A stretch of DNA of 64,000 nt from the NCBI GenBank assembly GCA_017303415.1, contig JAFLBJ010000001.1, positions 1,054,001 through 1,118,000 of the forward strand, in the 5' to 3' direction. This stretch comes from Chitinophagales bacterium. GTDB lineage: Bacteria > Bacteroidota > Bacteroidia > Chitinophagales > Chitinophagaceae. This document shows, in pieces, positions 52,848 through 62,089 of the stretch (its first letter is position 1; every line of letters starts with the position of its first letter). The position numbers and the translations under genes were made by a program. The notes below the pieces were generated by a model that worked only from the letters and a program-made list of their open reading frames with translations, had not been told where the DNA came from and did no database searches.

Positions 52848-53347
52848 GGGTGGTGGATGACGGAGGACAGATGACGGAGGATAGATGACAGATGACGGAT
52901 GACAGATGACGGAGGAGGGATGTTGGATGTCAGATGACAGATGACGGATGACAGATGAGGGAGGAGGGATGTTGGATGTTGGATGTCGGAAGGGAGTTGA
53001 AGGGTGGAGGGAGGCTGCGTAAGACCTCCGGTCTAGCACCATTCTCTCGTCGTCTCTGGCGACAAACAATTTCAAACTTTTTTATTAGTTAGAGTATTAA
53101 ACTCGGGTCGCCGGAGGCGACAAGACAATCGTGCGAGACCGGAGGTCTCGCACAGCCGCCCTCCGCCCTTCAACTCCCTTCCGACATCCAACATCCAACA
53201 CCCAACATCCAACATCCAACATCCAACGTCCAACATCCCTCCTCCCTCATCTGTCATCCGTCATCTGTCATCTGACATCCAACATCCCTCCTCCGTCATC
53301 TGTCATCCGTCATCTGTCATCTGTCCTCCGTCCTCCGTCCTCCCCCC
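52848..53347. repeat. complex heptamer palindrome with nested hairpins, copy 2
   Basis: This element fills the 506-nt gap between two convergent genes. About 22 tandem heptamers (GGATGAC, AGATGAC, GGAGGAC, GGATGTT, GGATGTC) start at 52848. The left core hairpins are decayed: GCGTAAGACC-TCC-GGTCTAGCAC (53017-53039) and GTCGTC-TCT-GGCGAC (53049-53063). The right core hairpins are intact and identical to copy 1: GTCGCC-GGA-GGCGAC (53107-53121) and GTGCGAGACC-GGA-GGTCTCGCAC (53131-53153). The right arm then runs as CAACATC, CATCCAA, GTCATCT and GTCCTCC type heptamers to about 53347. ORFs across the element are repeat translations and not genes. Confidence 0.93.
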
Positions 53348-53352
53348 TAAGC

Positions 53353-54219
53353 CTAAAACCCCTCCTCCTTCAACACCGGCATCCCTGCATCTACCCAGGC
53401 GGTGAACCAGAAAGAGGCTACGGCCAGTATGGAGGCACGCATACGCCGCTCCACCATACCCTTCATGCGTTGATCATAGGCCTGGGAAAAGGCGGAAGAA
53501 TATTGTCTGATCAAAACTCCTTTTCGCTCTTCGAAAGCAAATTTCTGATCAGGTGGAAATTGGCTGGTCAACTGCCGTTCCATGGTCAACACCGTATCTG
53601 AAGCCTTTCCACTTTCCTCCACCCTTTCCCAGATGAATTTACCCGGGTCATCTATATATATAGCCTTACCTATAAAGAAATCCCATTCTTTTTCGGCCAA
53701 CAGTTCTGGAATTCGACTCTCCCATAATCCGTGAATTCCTTTTTGACCGGTGTATTGTCCGTTGTGGTTGCTACAGGCATGCAGGGGTACATGTGCATCA
53801 GCGATATAATGCCCGATCTCGGCAGCTAACTTAAGCACCCGCTTGGGGTCATGGTCATGAAATGCTTTGGTCAGTCGCCGAAGCATGGTCTGTACCCACC
53901 AGGGAACGATCCCATGCTGTTGTAAACTATCGGCTGAAAATTTCTCCACCGCTTTTGACCAGGACCGCGGCAGGGAATCCCAGGGAGGTACACCATATCG
54001 ATCGAGATCGATATAATGCCGGGGTCCTTCCTCAGGTATCATATACCGGCGATTGTCTGGATCCACCGCATGCGTGGACAGGTATTCAATGTGTGGTTTG
54101 AAAAAGACCACCATCTCCGGGGGCAATAAGTAAACAGCATACCGGTTGATCAATTGATGACCATAAAATCCCCAGTATAGAGGTGTGGTCATGAATAATA
54201 TAGGTAAAGAATAGGGCAC
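53353..54219 (-). CDS. zinc-dependent phospholipase C/S1-P1 nuclease-like protein
   Basis: This 288-residue protein begins with a short hydrophobic stretch (PYSLPILFMTTPLY) and then WGFYGHQLINRYAVYLLP, the Trp/His N-terminus that contributes to the zinc site in the PLC/P1 nuclease fold. HYIDLDRYG, EIGHYIADAHVPLHACSNHN and the His/Asp-rich pattern in that segment supply further metal ligands. No cleaved signal is certain. The gene is convergent with the TPR gene across a heptamer palindrome. Its substrate, lipid or nucleic acid, is undetermined. Confidence 0.75.
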   Translation of the reverse strand: MPYSLPILFMTTPLYWGFYGHQLINRYAVYLLPPEMVVFFKPHIEYLSTHAVDPDNRRYMIPEEGPRHYIDLDRYGVPPWDSLPRSWSKAVEKFSADSLQQHGIVPWWVQTMLRRLTKAFHDHDPKRVLKLAAEIGHYIADAHVPLHACSNHNGQYTGQKGIHGLWESRIPELLAEKEWDFFIGKAIYIDDPGKFIWERVEESGKASDTVLTMERQLTSQFPPDQKFAFEERKGVLIRQYSSAFSQAYDQRMKGMVERRMRASILAVASFWFTAWVDAGMPVLKEEGF

Positions 54220-54306
54220 GGATCATTATTTCCGTACAAAGAAAGCAAGGAATTGAAAGTGGTGTTCGAAATTGAACCCGGAAGAAAATGATATTATCCT
54301 CGTGAC

Positions 54307-55002
54307 TTAACGAGGATTTTCCCCTTCATGTGCGGTGACAGGATCCTGTATATGCACCACTCCACCGGTGACGGCAAATTTCATGGCATCACCCGGGGCA
54401 AGATCCTCCAGACGACGTATGCGGCTTCGCCTGATAAGATAGACCTGTCCGGCAATATTATAACCCTGAGGCACATACGCGGATACATATTCTGCCCCTA
54501 ATTCAAACTGATGAAGATCCTCATTTGTCAAAAACCCTACCATCCATACCTCCTCGGAATGTACATTGACCAGAATAGGTTTATCAAATTTTCGCTTATC
54601 CCCGGCAAAAGCTTCAAAGAAATCCTTTACCGAGGTATAAATGAATTTTATCCCCGGGGTACGCTCCAACACCTTTTCAAATATTTCTACAAAACGCCCC
54701 ACCACAAAGAAGGAGGAGATATAACCAATCAGGATGATGAGGACCATGATGATACCAAAACCAATACCCTTGGGCAAACCTTTGACCGTTTTTATCTCCA
54801 ATACCCCATCCCCGTTTGAGTCCACCGCAATTTGTTTAGTGGTACCCAATATTTGCGGGAGTAATTCGTCAAGAAAATTGAACAATGCCACGATGGCCCA
54901 AAAAGAAATGGCAATGGGGGCCATGATCAGTAAACCCTGAATGAAATATCGAAGTAATTTCTTATATGTAAAGCGCCCAATAGCTGAGGGTTTGGGGTTC
55001 AT
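54307..55002 (-). CDS. DUF502 membrane protein
   Basis: This 231-residue protein of the DUF502 family has two hydrophobic segments, YFIQGLLIMAPIAISFWAIV near residue 15 and GFGIIMVLIILIGYISSFFV near 82. The cytoplasmic part has the family motif PGIKFIYTSVKDFFEAFAGD, then VGFLTNE and SAYVPQGYN. Members are widespread in bacteria and plants and lack a defined biochemical role. It is transcribed divergently from the TetR gene with a 147-nt gap. Confidence 0.9.
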   Translation of the reverse strand: MNPKPSAIGRFTYKKLLRYFIQGLLIMAPIAISFWAIVALFNFLDELLPQILGTTKQIAVDSNGDGVLEIKTVKGLPKGIGFGIIMVLIILIGYISSFFVVGRFVEIFEKVLERTPGIKFIYTSVKDFFEAFAGDKRKFDKPILVNVHSEEVWMVGFLTNEDLHQFELGAEYVSAYVPQGYNIAGQVYLIRRSRIRRLEDLAPGDAMKFAVTGGVVHIQDPVTAHEGENPR

Positions 55003-55101
55003 CTTTTAGGATTTAGATGTAAATATAAGCTGTGCAGGCCCAAACCGCCTGTGAAACAAGAAAGCCGCCCATCCAAAAATTGTAAAATTAATACCGGAAA
55101 C

Positions 55102-55132
55102 TTTGGCAACGTTAATAGTTTCCATAGTTTTG
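55102..55132 (+). promoter_or_regulatory. Bacteroidetes-type promoter of the tetR-efflux operon
   Basis: TTTG at 55102-55105, a 19-nt spacer, and TAGTTTTG at 55125-55132 match the Bacteroidetes -33/-7 consensus (TTTG, 19-21 nt, TAnnTTTG). The tetR start codon lies 18 nt further on. It is the clearest promoter in the window and supports the taxonomic assignment. Confidence 0.7.
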
Positions 55133-55149
55133 CCCCCCGAATATTACAA

Positions 55150-55761
55150 ATGGAGGTAAAAGACAGAATACAGGAAAAGGCGCTTGAGATGTTCATGCGG
55201 TATGGGATCCGGTCGGTGTCGATGGACGAGATCGCGGGTCAATTGGGTATGAGTAAGAAGACCTTATACCAACATTTTGTCGATAAGGATGAACTGATCG
55301 AGGCGGTGGTAGCGGATGATGTGAGCAAGGGGGAGCAGGATTGCCTGAACAGTTGCCAGATGGCCGGGAATGCGATCGAAGAGGTTTTCATCCTGATGCA
55401 ATCGGTACTGAAGCAGATCCGGGAAATGAATCCGGTAGTGATCTATGACCTGCAGAAATTTCATCCCAAGGCCTTTCGTCATTTTGAGAAGCATAAGAAT
55501 GAGTTTATCCTGTCCATGGTAAAGCAAAACATGGAAAGGGGGATCAAAGAGGAATTGTACCGGGAGGATATTTCGATCGATATCCTGTCACGCTACAGGC
55601 TGGAGAGCATGTTCATCCCTTTTAATATGGATGTGTTCCCTCCGTCAAAGTATGAAGTGGCCTCTGTGACCCGGGAGGTGATGGTGCATTTCACTTTTGG
55701 CATTGCGACATCAAAAGGGCATAAACTGATTCAGAAATACCTAAAAGAATTTTCTATTTAA
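55150..55761 (+). CDS. TetR-family transcriptional regulator
   Basis: This 203-residue regulator has an N-terminal helix-turn-helix, RIQEKALEMFMRYGIRSVSM followed by DEIAGQLGMSKKTLYQHFVD (residues about 5-44). The remaining helices form the ligand domain. The ATG at 55150 fits the promoter at 55102-55132; longer in-frame forms upstream would include that promoter. It stands at the head of a TolC-adaptor-RND operon, 13 nt before the TolC gene, and is probably its local repressor. The ligand is unknown. Confidence 0.9.
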   Translation: MEVKDRIQEKALEMFMRYGIRSVSMDEIAGQLGMSKKTLYQHFVDKDELIEAVVADDVSKGEQDCLNSCQMAGNAIEEVFILMQSVLKQIREMNPVVIYDLQKFHPKAFRHFEKHKNEFILSMVKQNMERGIKEELYREDISIDILSRYRLESMFIPFNMDVFPPSKYEVASVTREVMVHFTFGIATSKGHKLIQKYLKEFSI

Positions 55762-55774
55762 TAAATAAGGATCT

Positions 55775-57181
55775 ATGAGGACACTACAATCAACTGCTAC
55801 CTTACTCCTAATCCTGGCCCTAACGATCATTGGAATACGATCGGAGGCGCAGGAGCGGCATGAATTCTCACTGGCGCAGTCGGTGGAATATGCCAAAAAG
55901 AACAGCGCCCAGGTAAAGAATGCCTTACTGGCGGTAAAAAATCAGGCCGAGGTGAACCGCGAGGTGACCGCCGCCGCTTATCCCAGTATCAATGGTACCC
56001 TTGGAGCCACTTATAACCCCAATGTGGCTACTCAGTCATTTCCCAACTTTATTGCCGCCGCCACCTATGGTGTTTTGGAGGCAGAAGGAGTGAAGGACGG
56101 AAACGGGAATACCATTGTTTCCCCGGCTGATTTTGGGTTTATCCAGGCTCAATTCGGTACAAAATATTCTTCCAGTGTGGGTTTAACCCTAAACCAGCTC
56201 TTATTTGACGGGCAGGTATTTGTTGGTCTACAGGCCCGGAGAACCACGATTGAATGGGCTGAAAAGAACGTGGAAGTAACGGAAGAGAATATCAAAGCCA
56301 ATATTCACAAGATCTATTACCAACTCCTTGTCAGCAAAAGACAATTGGAATTGCTGGATGCGAATATCGGATTGGTGGACAGCCTGGCCCGTACTACCCG
56401 GATATTGTATGACAATGGCTTTGCGGAAAAACTGGACATTGATAAACTTCAGGTACAAAAATCAAATCTGCAAACAGAAATGACCAAGGCCCTGAATGGG
56501 ATTGAAACCGGTTACCTCGGATTGAAAGTGCTGATGGGAATGCCGGTAAAGGATACCCTGGTGCTGACCGATGTACTCACCGATGATATGATCAAGGAAG
56601 GGGGATTGGAACTGGGTCAATTCAATTACACCGACCGCCCCGATTACCAATATGCGGAAATCAGCCGGAAGCTGAGTGAGTTCAATGTACGCCGGTACAA
56701 ACTCAGCCAGATACCAACGGTCAGTCTTTCGGGTGCCTATTTGAAGAATGCACAACGGAATAAGTTTGATTTCTTTGGAAGGGGTGACTGGTTTACGATC
56801 TCCAATGTCAACCTGAATATCAATGTGCCCATCTTTAATGGATTTTCGACCAAGGCCAAGATTGCACAGGCACAGATCGCGGTACAACAGGCCAATATCC
56901 AGATTGATGCGATGAAAAACATGATCGATCAGGAAGTGGAAGCGGCCCGAATCAGTTATCGCTCCGCGTTGATCACCCTGGATGAGCAGAAGAAGAATAT
57001 GGAACTGGCAGAGAAAGTGTACCAGCAAACCAAGAAGAAATTTGAAGTGGGAACCGGTTCAGCGCTGGAGATTACGCAGTCACAGACCGAATTAAAATCG
57101 GCCCAAACCAACTATATCAGCGCCCTGTACGATGCTATCATCGCCAAGGTGGATTTTCAAAAAGCAACCGGAAAACTCTAA
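55775..57181 (+). CDS. TolC-family outer-membrane efflux protein
   Basis: This 468-residue protein has a signal peptide (LLLILALTIIGIRSEAQ). It contains two OEP repeats of long helices: SLAQSVEYAKKNSAQVKNAL in the first and MIDQEVEAARISYRSALITL in the second. SGAYLKNAQRN and VNLNINVPIFNGFSTKAKIA are typical of TolC-like channels. It forms the outer-membrane exit duct for the RND pump encoded downstream. The adaptor gene starts 10 nt after its stop. Confidence 0.93.
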   Translation: MRTLQSTATLLLILALTIIGIRSEAQERHEFSLAQSVEYAKKNSAQVKNALLAVKNQAEVNREVTAAAYPSINGTLGATYNPNVATQSFPNFIAAATYGVLEAEGVKDGNGNTIVSPADFGFIQAQFGTKYSSSVGLTLNQLLFDGQVFVGLQARRTTIEWAEKNVEVTEENIKANIHKIYYQLLVSKRQLELLDANIGLVDSLARTTRILYDNGFAEKLDIDKLQVQKSNLQTEMTKALNGIETGYLGLKVLMGMPVKDTLVLTDVLTDDMIKEGGLELGQFNYTDRPDYQYAEISRKLSEFNVRRYKLSQIPTVSLSGAYLKNAQRNKFDFFGRGDWFTISNVNLNINVPIFNGFSTKAKIAQAQIAVQQANIQIDAMKNMIDQEVEAARISYRSALITLDEQKKNMELAEKVYQQTKKKFEVGTGSALEITQSQTELKSAQTNYISALYDAIIAKVDFQKATGKL

Positions 57182-57191
57182 ACCAACTACC

Positions 57192-58379
57192 ATGAACGCT
57201 AAAAAATATCAAATGCATACGCTGATCAAAACTACAGGGGCTGCCCTGTTTCTTGTATTCCTCGTATCCTGCGGGGGAGCCGGCAAAGACGAAAAGTCTG
57301 CGCTGAATGATAAAAAAGCCACGCTGGAAAAATTAAAAGCAGACCAACGGGGTATGGCCGCAGAAATTTCCAAACTGGAAGAGGAGATCAAAAAACTCGA
57401 TCCTTCTGCCGCACGGGAAGAAAAAGCCAAACTCGTAGCATTGACTACACTGACCAATGGCGATTTTACTCATTATATTGACCTGCAAGGAATGGTCGAG
57501 TCGGAAAATATCGCTTATGTCACTCCACGTGGAATGGGCGGACAAGTAAGAGCTATTTATGTAAAACAAGGGCAAATGGTGAAGAAGGGTCAGTTGCTGT
57601 TAAAATTGGATGATGCCCTTGAACGTAAACAGATCGATCAGGTGGAAAGCCAATTGGTTTTTGCGGAAGACCTGTACAAACGCCAGCAAAACCTGTGGAG
57701 CCAGAACATTGGAACCGAGGTTCAATTGCTATCCGCGAAGAATAACGTGGATCAGTTAAAGAAACAACTGGCCCTGGCCCAGGAGCAACTCTCCTATACC
57801 AATGTATATGCCGAAATGAGTGGCGTAGCTGACCAGGTTAATATCAAAGTAGGGGAAACCTTTTCCGCTACTTCCGCTGCCATGGCAGGTATCCGCATCG
57901 TGAATTCCAATAACCTGAAGGCGGTAGTAAAAGTTCCGGAGAATTACCTTGGAAGGGTAGGTGTAGGAAGTGTAATGGAGGTTGTTTTACCCGAATCAAA
58001 CAAGACCATCAATGCACGTATCAATGTGGCTGGTAAGATCATCGACCCCCTGAGCCGTTCCTTCTATGTAGAAGCACCGATACCAGGAAATAATTTCCGT
58101 CCCAATCAGATCGCCCTCGTTCGTATTCAGGATTATTATACCAAAAATACGATCACGATCCCGGTGAATACCTTGCAAACCGATGTGCAAGGGAAGTTTG
58201 TACTGGTAGCTGTAAAGGAAGGAAACAGACTTACCGCCCGCAAAAAGCGCGTAGAGATCGGAGAAATTTATGGGGATAAACTGGAAGTGAAGAGTGGATT
58301 GGCAGAAGGCGACCAACTGATCGTCGAAGGTTTCCAGGGATTGTATGATGGGTTACCCCTGACCACTTCGGCGAAATAA
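57192..58379 (+). CDS. RND efflux periplasmic adaptor lipoprotein
   Basis: This 395-residue membrane-fusion protein has a lipobox, FLVSCGGAG, with the lipidated Cys at about residue 28, so it is anchored in the inner membrane. A helical region (KATLEKLKADQRGMAAEISK) leads to the lipoyl-like domain (GQVRAIYVKQGQMVKKGQLL), the alpha hairpin with KQIDQVESQLVFAED, and beta-barrel domains with VKVPENYLGRVGVG. The ATG at 57192 is chosen over 57132, which is inside the TolC gene. It links the TolC and RND proteins. Confidence 0.93.
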   Translation: MNAKKYQMHTLIKTTGAALFLVFLVSCGGAGKDEKSALNDKKATLEKLKADQRGMAAEISKLEEEIKKLDPSAAREEKAKLVALTTLTNGDFTHYIDLQGMVESENIAYVTPRGMGGQVRAIYVKQGQMVKKGQLLLKLDDALERKQIDQVESQLVFAEDLYKRQQNLWSQNIGTEVQLLSAKNNVDQLKKQLALAQEQLSYTNVYAEMSGVADQVNIKVGETFSATSAAMAGIRIVNSNNLKAVVKVPENYLGRVGVGSVMEVVLPESNKTINARINVAGKIIDPLSRSFYVEAPIPGNNFRPNQIALVRIQDYYTKNTITIPVNTLQTDVQGKFVLVAVKEGNRLTARKKRVEIGEIYGDKLEVKSGLAEGDQLIVEGFQGLYDGLPLTTSAK

Positions 58380-58406
58380 AACCGTCTCAACCTTTAATCA
58401 ACGTTT

Positions 58407-61400
58407 ATGAGTGCTATCGATAAAATAAAAGAAAAATTCAAGGAGTTCAAACCGACGACCTGGAGTATCCGAAACAAAACCTCGATCTATCTGATCATGG
58501 TCTTTGTTACACTCGCTGGTGTTTTTCAGTTTGTTACTTTACCCAAAGAGCAGTTTCCAGACATTGTTATCCCGACAATCTATGTGCAAACGGTTTATGT
58601 AGGGAACTCCCCCAAGGATATGGAAAACCTGGTGACCCAACCGATCGAAAAAGAGATCAAAGGGATCACCGGTGCCAAGATCAACAAGGTAACCAGTAAT
58701 TCGCTTCAGGATTTCTCGGCGATCATTGTTGAGTTCAATACGGATGTCAAAACAGATGTGGCCTTGCAGAAAGTGAGGGATGCGGTAGATAAGGCCAAGG
58801 CCGATCTGCCAACTGATCTGACCCAGGAACCAACTGTACTGGAAGTGAGCTTCTCCGACCAACCGATCATGTATGTGAATGTGAGTGGGAACTATGATGT
58901 GGTTCGTCTGGATAAATATGCGAAAGACCTGCAGGATAAACTGGAAGAACTTACCCAGATCAATAGGGTAGATATTGTCGGCTCTCCCGAACGGGAATTC
59001 CAGATCAATGTAGATAATAATCGGCTTCAGGCCTCAGGGGTCACCTTTGACGATATTGCCAATGCAGTAGCGCGGGAGAATCTCGATATATCGGGTGGTT
59101 TGCTGGAAGTGGGAAATATGAAACGCACCCTTCAGTTGAAAGGACAGCTCAAGACCGTTTTTGATATTCAGAAGATCGTACTGCGGAATAATCAGGGTTC
59201 ACCTGTTTATCTGAAAGATGTGGCTCAGATCAAGGATACGGTTAAGGAAAAAGAAAGCTATGCGCGTTTGGACGGTACCAATGTGATCACCCTCAATATC
59301 ATCAAACGTTCAGGGGAGAACCTGATCGAAACCTCGGATGCAGTGCGGAAAGTGGTGGATGAATTAAAAGGCGCCCAGTTTCCTCCCGATCTGAATGTGG
59401 TGGTTACCGGCGATCAAAGTACAGCGGCGCAGACCTCCTTTAACGACCTGGTGAATACGATTGTACTCGGGTTCATATTTGTATTGGTGATCCTGATGTT
59501 CTTCATGGGTGTGACAAATGCCTTCTTTGTGGCCCTGTCGGTGCCATTGAGTATGTTCGTTGCATTTATCTTTCTGCCGGCGGCTGACCTTATTGTTGGG
59601 TCACATGTTACCCTGAACTTTATCGTGTTGTTCGCCCTGTTGTTTGGATTAGGGATCATTGTGGATGACGCCATTGTGGTGATCGAGAATACCCACCGGA
59701 TATTTGTACAGGGCAAAGGAAAGATCAGTTCCGAGAAATCGGCGATCATGGCGGCAGGAGAGGTATGGATACCTGTATTAGCGGGCACACTTACAACGCT
59801 TGCGCCATTCTTCCCGCTCCTGTTTTGGCCTGGCATCATTGGTAAGTTCATGATCTATCTGCCAACGATGCTGATCTTTACCCTGACCGCCTCGCTTATC
59901 GTGGCCTTTATCATGAACCCCGTGTTTGCGGTGGATTTCATGAACCATGATGAAGAAGATAATAAGAAACCCCGGTCCGCCATCTTCCGCAGTCCCATCT
60001 TCTGGGTAGCTGTAGGATTGGGCGTTCTGCTTGATCTTGCCGGGTTTACTTTCCTCGGTAACCTCATATTGTTCCTGGCATTGTTGGGTGTATTGGATAA
60101 GTATTTGTTGGAAAGAATGGTAAAATATTTCCAGGACCACGCGCTTCCCTGGATCATGGGTCATTATGAAACCCTGCTTCGCTGGGCGTTGAAAGGGTGG
60201 AGACCTGTTTGGTTGCTGGTAGGTACATTTGGATTGCTTATTTTTTCCGTTGTATTATTTGCAGTGCGTAAACCTCCGGTTGTTTTCTTCCCCGGAGGTG
60301 ATCCCAACCAGATCTATGTTTATCTGAAACTGCCCGTAGGTACCGATATTGAATACACAGATTCTGTGACCAAGTCGATGGAGCAAAAAGTGTTCAAGGT
60401 ACTGGGTATGGAAAATAACCAGAAAAACCCGCTGGTAGAAAGCGTGATCGCCAACGTTGCCGTAGGTGCGAGTGACCCCACTTCAGGGGATCAGAGCACA
60501 CGTCCGGAACGTGGACGTATCCAGGTCTCTTTTGTAGAATTTGAAAAAAGACATGGAAAATCAACTGCTCCATACCTGGATTCCATTCGTGCGGTGATCA
60601 AAGGCGTACCTGGTGCAGAGATTACGGTGAGCCAGGAACAGAATGGCCCGCCCACCGAACCTCCTGTCAATATTGAAGTAGCGAGCGAGAATTTTGATGA
60701 ATTGATCAAGACAGCCGTTTCACTTAAAAACTACCTTGATTCAATTCAGGTTCCCGGTGTGGAAGAATTGAAAATGGATGTAGACCTTACCAATCCGGAG
60801 ATCACACTGACCGTTGACCGGGAAAGGGCATTGATCGAAGGGGTTTCCACCGGACAGATCGGTCAACAGATTCGTACGGCCCTGTTTGGACGAGAAGTCT
60901 CCAAGATCAAAGATGGCGAAGATGAATATAAGATCCAGTTGCGCACCCAGGAATTGCAGCGTAAAAACCTGGTTGACCTGCTGAATATGAATATACGCTT
61001 CCAGGATATGGCGGCCGGAGGAGCTGTGAAAAGCATCCCCATGACCTCATTGGTAAAGGCGGAGCTTACAAGCACCCTGGGTAGTGTAAAAAGAAAGGAT
61101 CATAAACGGGTGATCACGCTTACCTCCAATGTATTGGAAACACAAGGGTATACCCCAACAGCGGTGAACGCCGAATTAAAGAACTATATCGCTGACTTTA
61201 AAGGCAAACCCGATGGGGTGAATATCGCTCAAACCGGTGAAGGCGAGCAGCAGCAGGAAACCGGGGAGTTCTTAGGAAAGGCCCTGGTCATTGCCCTGAT
61301 GCTGATCCTGTTTATCCTTGTTCTCCAATTCAACTCCATCAGTAAATCGGTGATCATCCTGACAGAGATCCTGTTTAGTGTGATCGGGGTTTTGCTTGGA

Positions 61401-61988
61401 TTTGCCATAACAAAAATGGAGGTGTCAGTGGTTATGACCGGTATCGGTATTGTAGGATTGGCAGGGATTGTGGTGAAGAATGGTATCCTGGTGATCGAGT
61501 TTGCCGATGAACTTCGGGCACGTGGTATGCGCACACGGGAAGCTGTGATCCAGGCAGGACGCACGCGTATCATCCCTGTGTTGCTGACTGCAGTTGCGGC
61601 CATCCTGGGGCTTATTCCCCTGGCAGTCGGATTGAATATCAATTTCGTGACCATGTTCTCGGACCTGAACCCGCATATCTTCTTTGGAGGTGATAACGCC
61701 GTGTTCTGGAAGCCGTTGTCCTGGACCATCATCTTCGGGTTGATCTTCGCATTCTTTATGACCCTGATGATCGTACCGAGTATGTACCTCATCGCGGAAA
61801 GACTGAGAAGACCCATGCGCCGGCAGTTTGCAGGTAAATGGATATCCTTCCTCGGTATACCTCCGCTGACCTTGGTATTTATCCCCTTGATGTTCATCTC
61901 CATGTTCATCCACCGCGCATCGGTTGCACGCCGTCGCAGGAAACTGGGGAAAGGAGCGGATGAAGCGTTTGTGGGAAGCTGGTTCTAG
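58407..61988 (+). CDS. RND efflux pump permease (AcrB/HAE1-like)
   Basis: This 1193-residue pump is somewhat longer than the usual 1030-1060 residues. It has the two-fold repeat of six transmembrane segments: TM1 at about residues 28-45 (IYLIMVFVTLAGVFQFVTLP), TM2-6 from about 350, TM7 near 600 and TM8-12 from about 955. The TM4 acidic pair is present in GIIVDDAIVVIENTHRIF. GIGIVGLAGIVVKNGILVIE is the matching TM10 region. Extra residues lie between TM6 and TM7 (including RSPIFWVAVGLGVLLDLAGF) and at the C-terminus. The pump is proton driven; substrates cannot be inferred. Confidence 0.94.
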   Translation: MSAIDKIKEKFKEFKPTTWSIRNKTSIYLIMVFVTLAGVFQFVTLPKEQFPDIVIPTIYVQTVYVGNSPKDMENLVTQPIEKEIKGITGAKINKVTSNSLQDFSAIIVEFNTDVKTDVALQKVRDAVDKAKADLPTDLTQEPTVLEVSFSDQPIMYVNVSGNYDVVRLDKYAKDLQDKLEELTQINRVDIVGSPEREFQINVDNNRLQASGVTFDDIANAVARENLDISGGLLEVGNMKRTLQLKGQLKTVFDIQKIVLRNNQGSPVYLKDVAQIKDTVKEKESYARLDGTNVITLNIIKRSGENLIETSDAVRKVVDELKGAQFPPDLNVVVTGDQSTAAQTSFNDLVNTIVLGFIFVLVILMFFMGVTNAFFVALSVPLSMFVAFIFLPAADLIVGSHVTLNFIVLFALLFGLGIIVDDAIVVIENTHRIFVQGKGKISSEKSAIMAAGEVWIPVLAGTLTTLAPFFPLLFWPGIIGKFMIYLPTMLIFTLTASLIVAFIMNPVFAVDFMNHDEEDNKKPRSAIFRSPIFWVAVGLGVLLDLAGFTFLGNLILFLALLGVLDKYLLERMVKYFQDHALPWIMGHYETLLRWALKGWRPVWLLVGTFGLLIFSVVLFAVRKPPVVFFPGGDPNQIYVYLKLPVGTDIEYTDSVTKSMEQKVFKVLGMENNQKNPLVESVIANVAVGASDPTSGDQSTRPERGRIQVSFVEFEKRHGKSTAPYLDSIRAVIKGVPGAEITVSQEQNGPPTEPPVNIEVASENFDELIKTAVSLKNYLDSIQVPGVEELKMDVDLTNPEITLTVDRERALIEGVSTGQIGQQIRTALFGREVSKIKDGEDEYKIQLRTQELQRKNLVDLLNMNIRFQDMAAGGAVKSIPMTSLVKAELTSTLGSVKRKDHKRVITLTSNVLETQGYTPTAVNAELKNYIADFKGKPDGVNIAQTGEGEQQQETGEFLGKALVIALMLILFILVLQFNSISKSVIILTEILFSVIGVLLGFAITKMEVSVVMTGIGIVGLAGIVVKNGILVIEFADELRARGMRTREAVIQAGRTRIIPVLLTAVAAILGLIPLAVGLNINFVTMFSDLNPHIFFGGDNAVFWKPLSWTIIFGLIFAFFMTLMIVPSMYLIAERLRRPMRRQFAGKWISFLGIPPLTLVFIPLMFISMFIHRASVARRRRKLGKGADEAFVGSWF

Positions 61989-61994
61989 GGAAAT

Positions 61995-62085
61995 AGAAAA
62001 TAAGGAACAGATAAATAAGAAATAAGGAAGTAAGGGAATGACCTCTTACTTCCTTATTTCTTATTTATCTGTTCCTTATTTTTTT
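61995..62085 (+). repeat. heptamer-type perfect hairpin after the RND gene (terminator-like)
   Basis: A perfect 36-bp inverted repeat (61999-62034 with 62045-62080) has a 10-nt loop and extends by two A-T pairs. It is followed by a run of T residues, so it should work as an intrinsic terminator for the efflux operon. The arm reads as 7-base units (ATAAGGA, ACAGATA, AATAAGA, AATAAGG, AAGTAAG). Such a long perfect stem is far beyond what termination needs. The same words occur at 27326-27420. Confidence 0.92.
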
Positions 62086-62089
62086 CCTC

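Noticed and set aside
52782-53601. Open frames on both strands across the second palindrome, for example + 53131-53601 and - 52782-53075
   Set aside because: Their translations are only Ser/His/Pro-rich readings of the heptamers (HPSSVI-like strings), and they run into real genes out of frame.
61229-61909. A 226-codon open frame antisense to the RND pump
   Set aside because: It lies entirely inside a strongly supported gene, and its composition (Met/Ile/Thr/Arg-rich) is typical of an antisense shadow.
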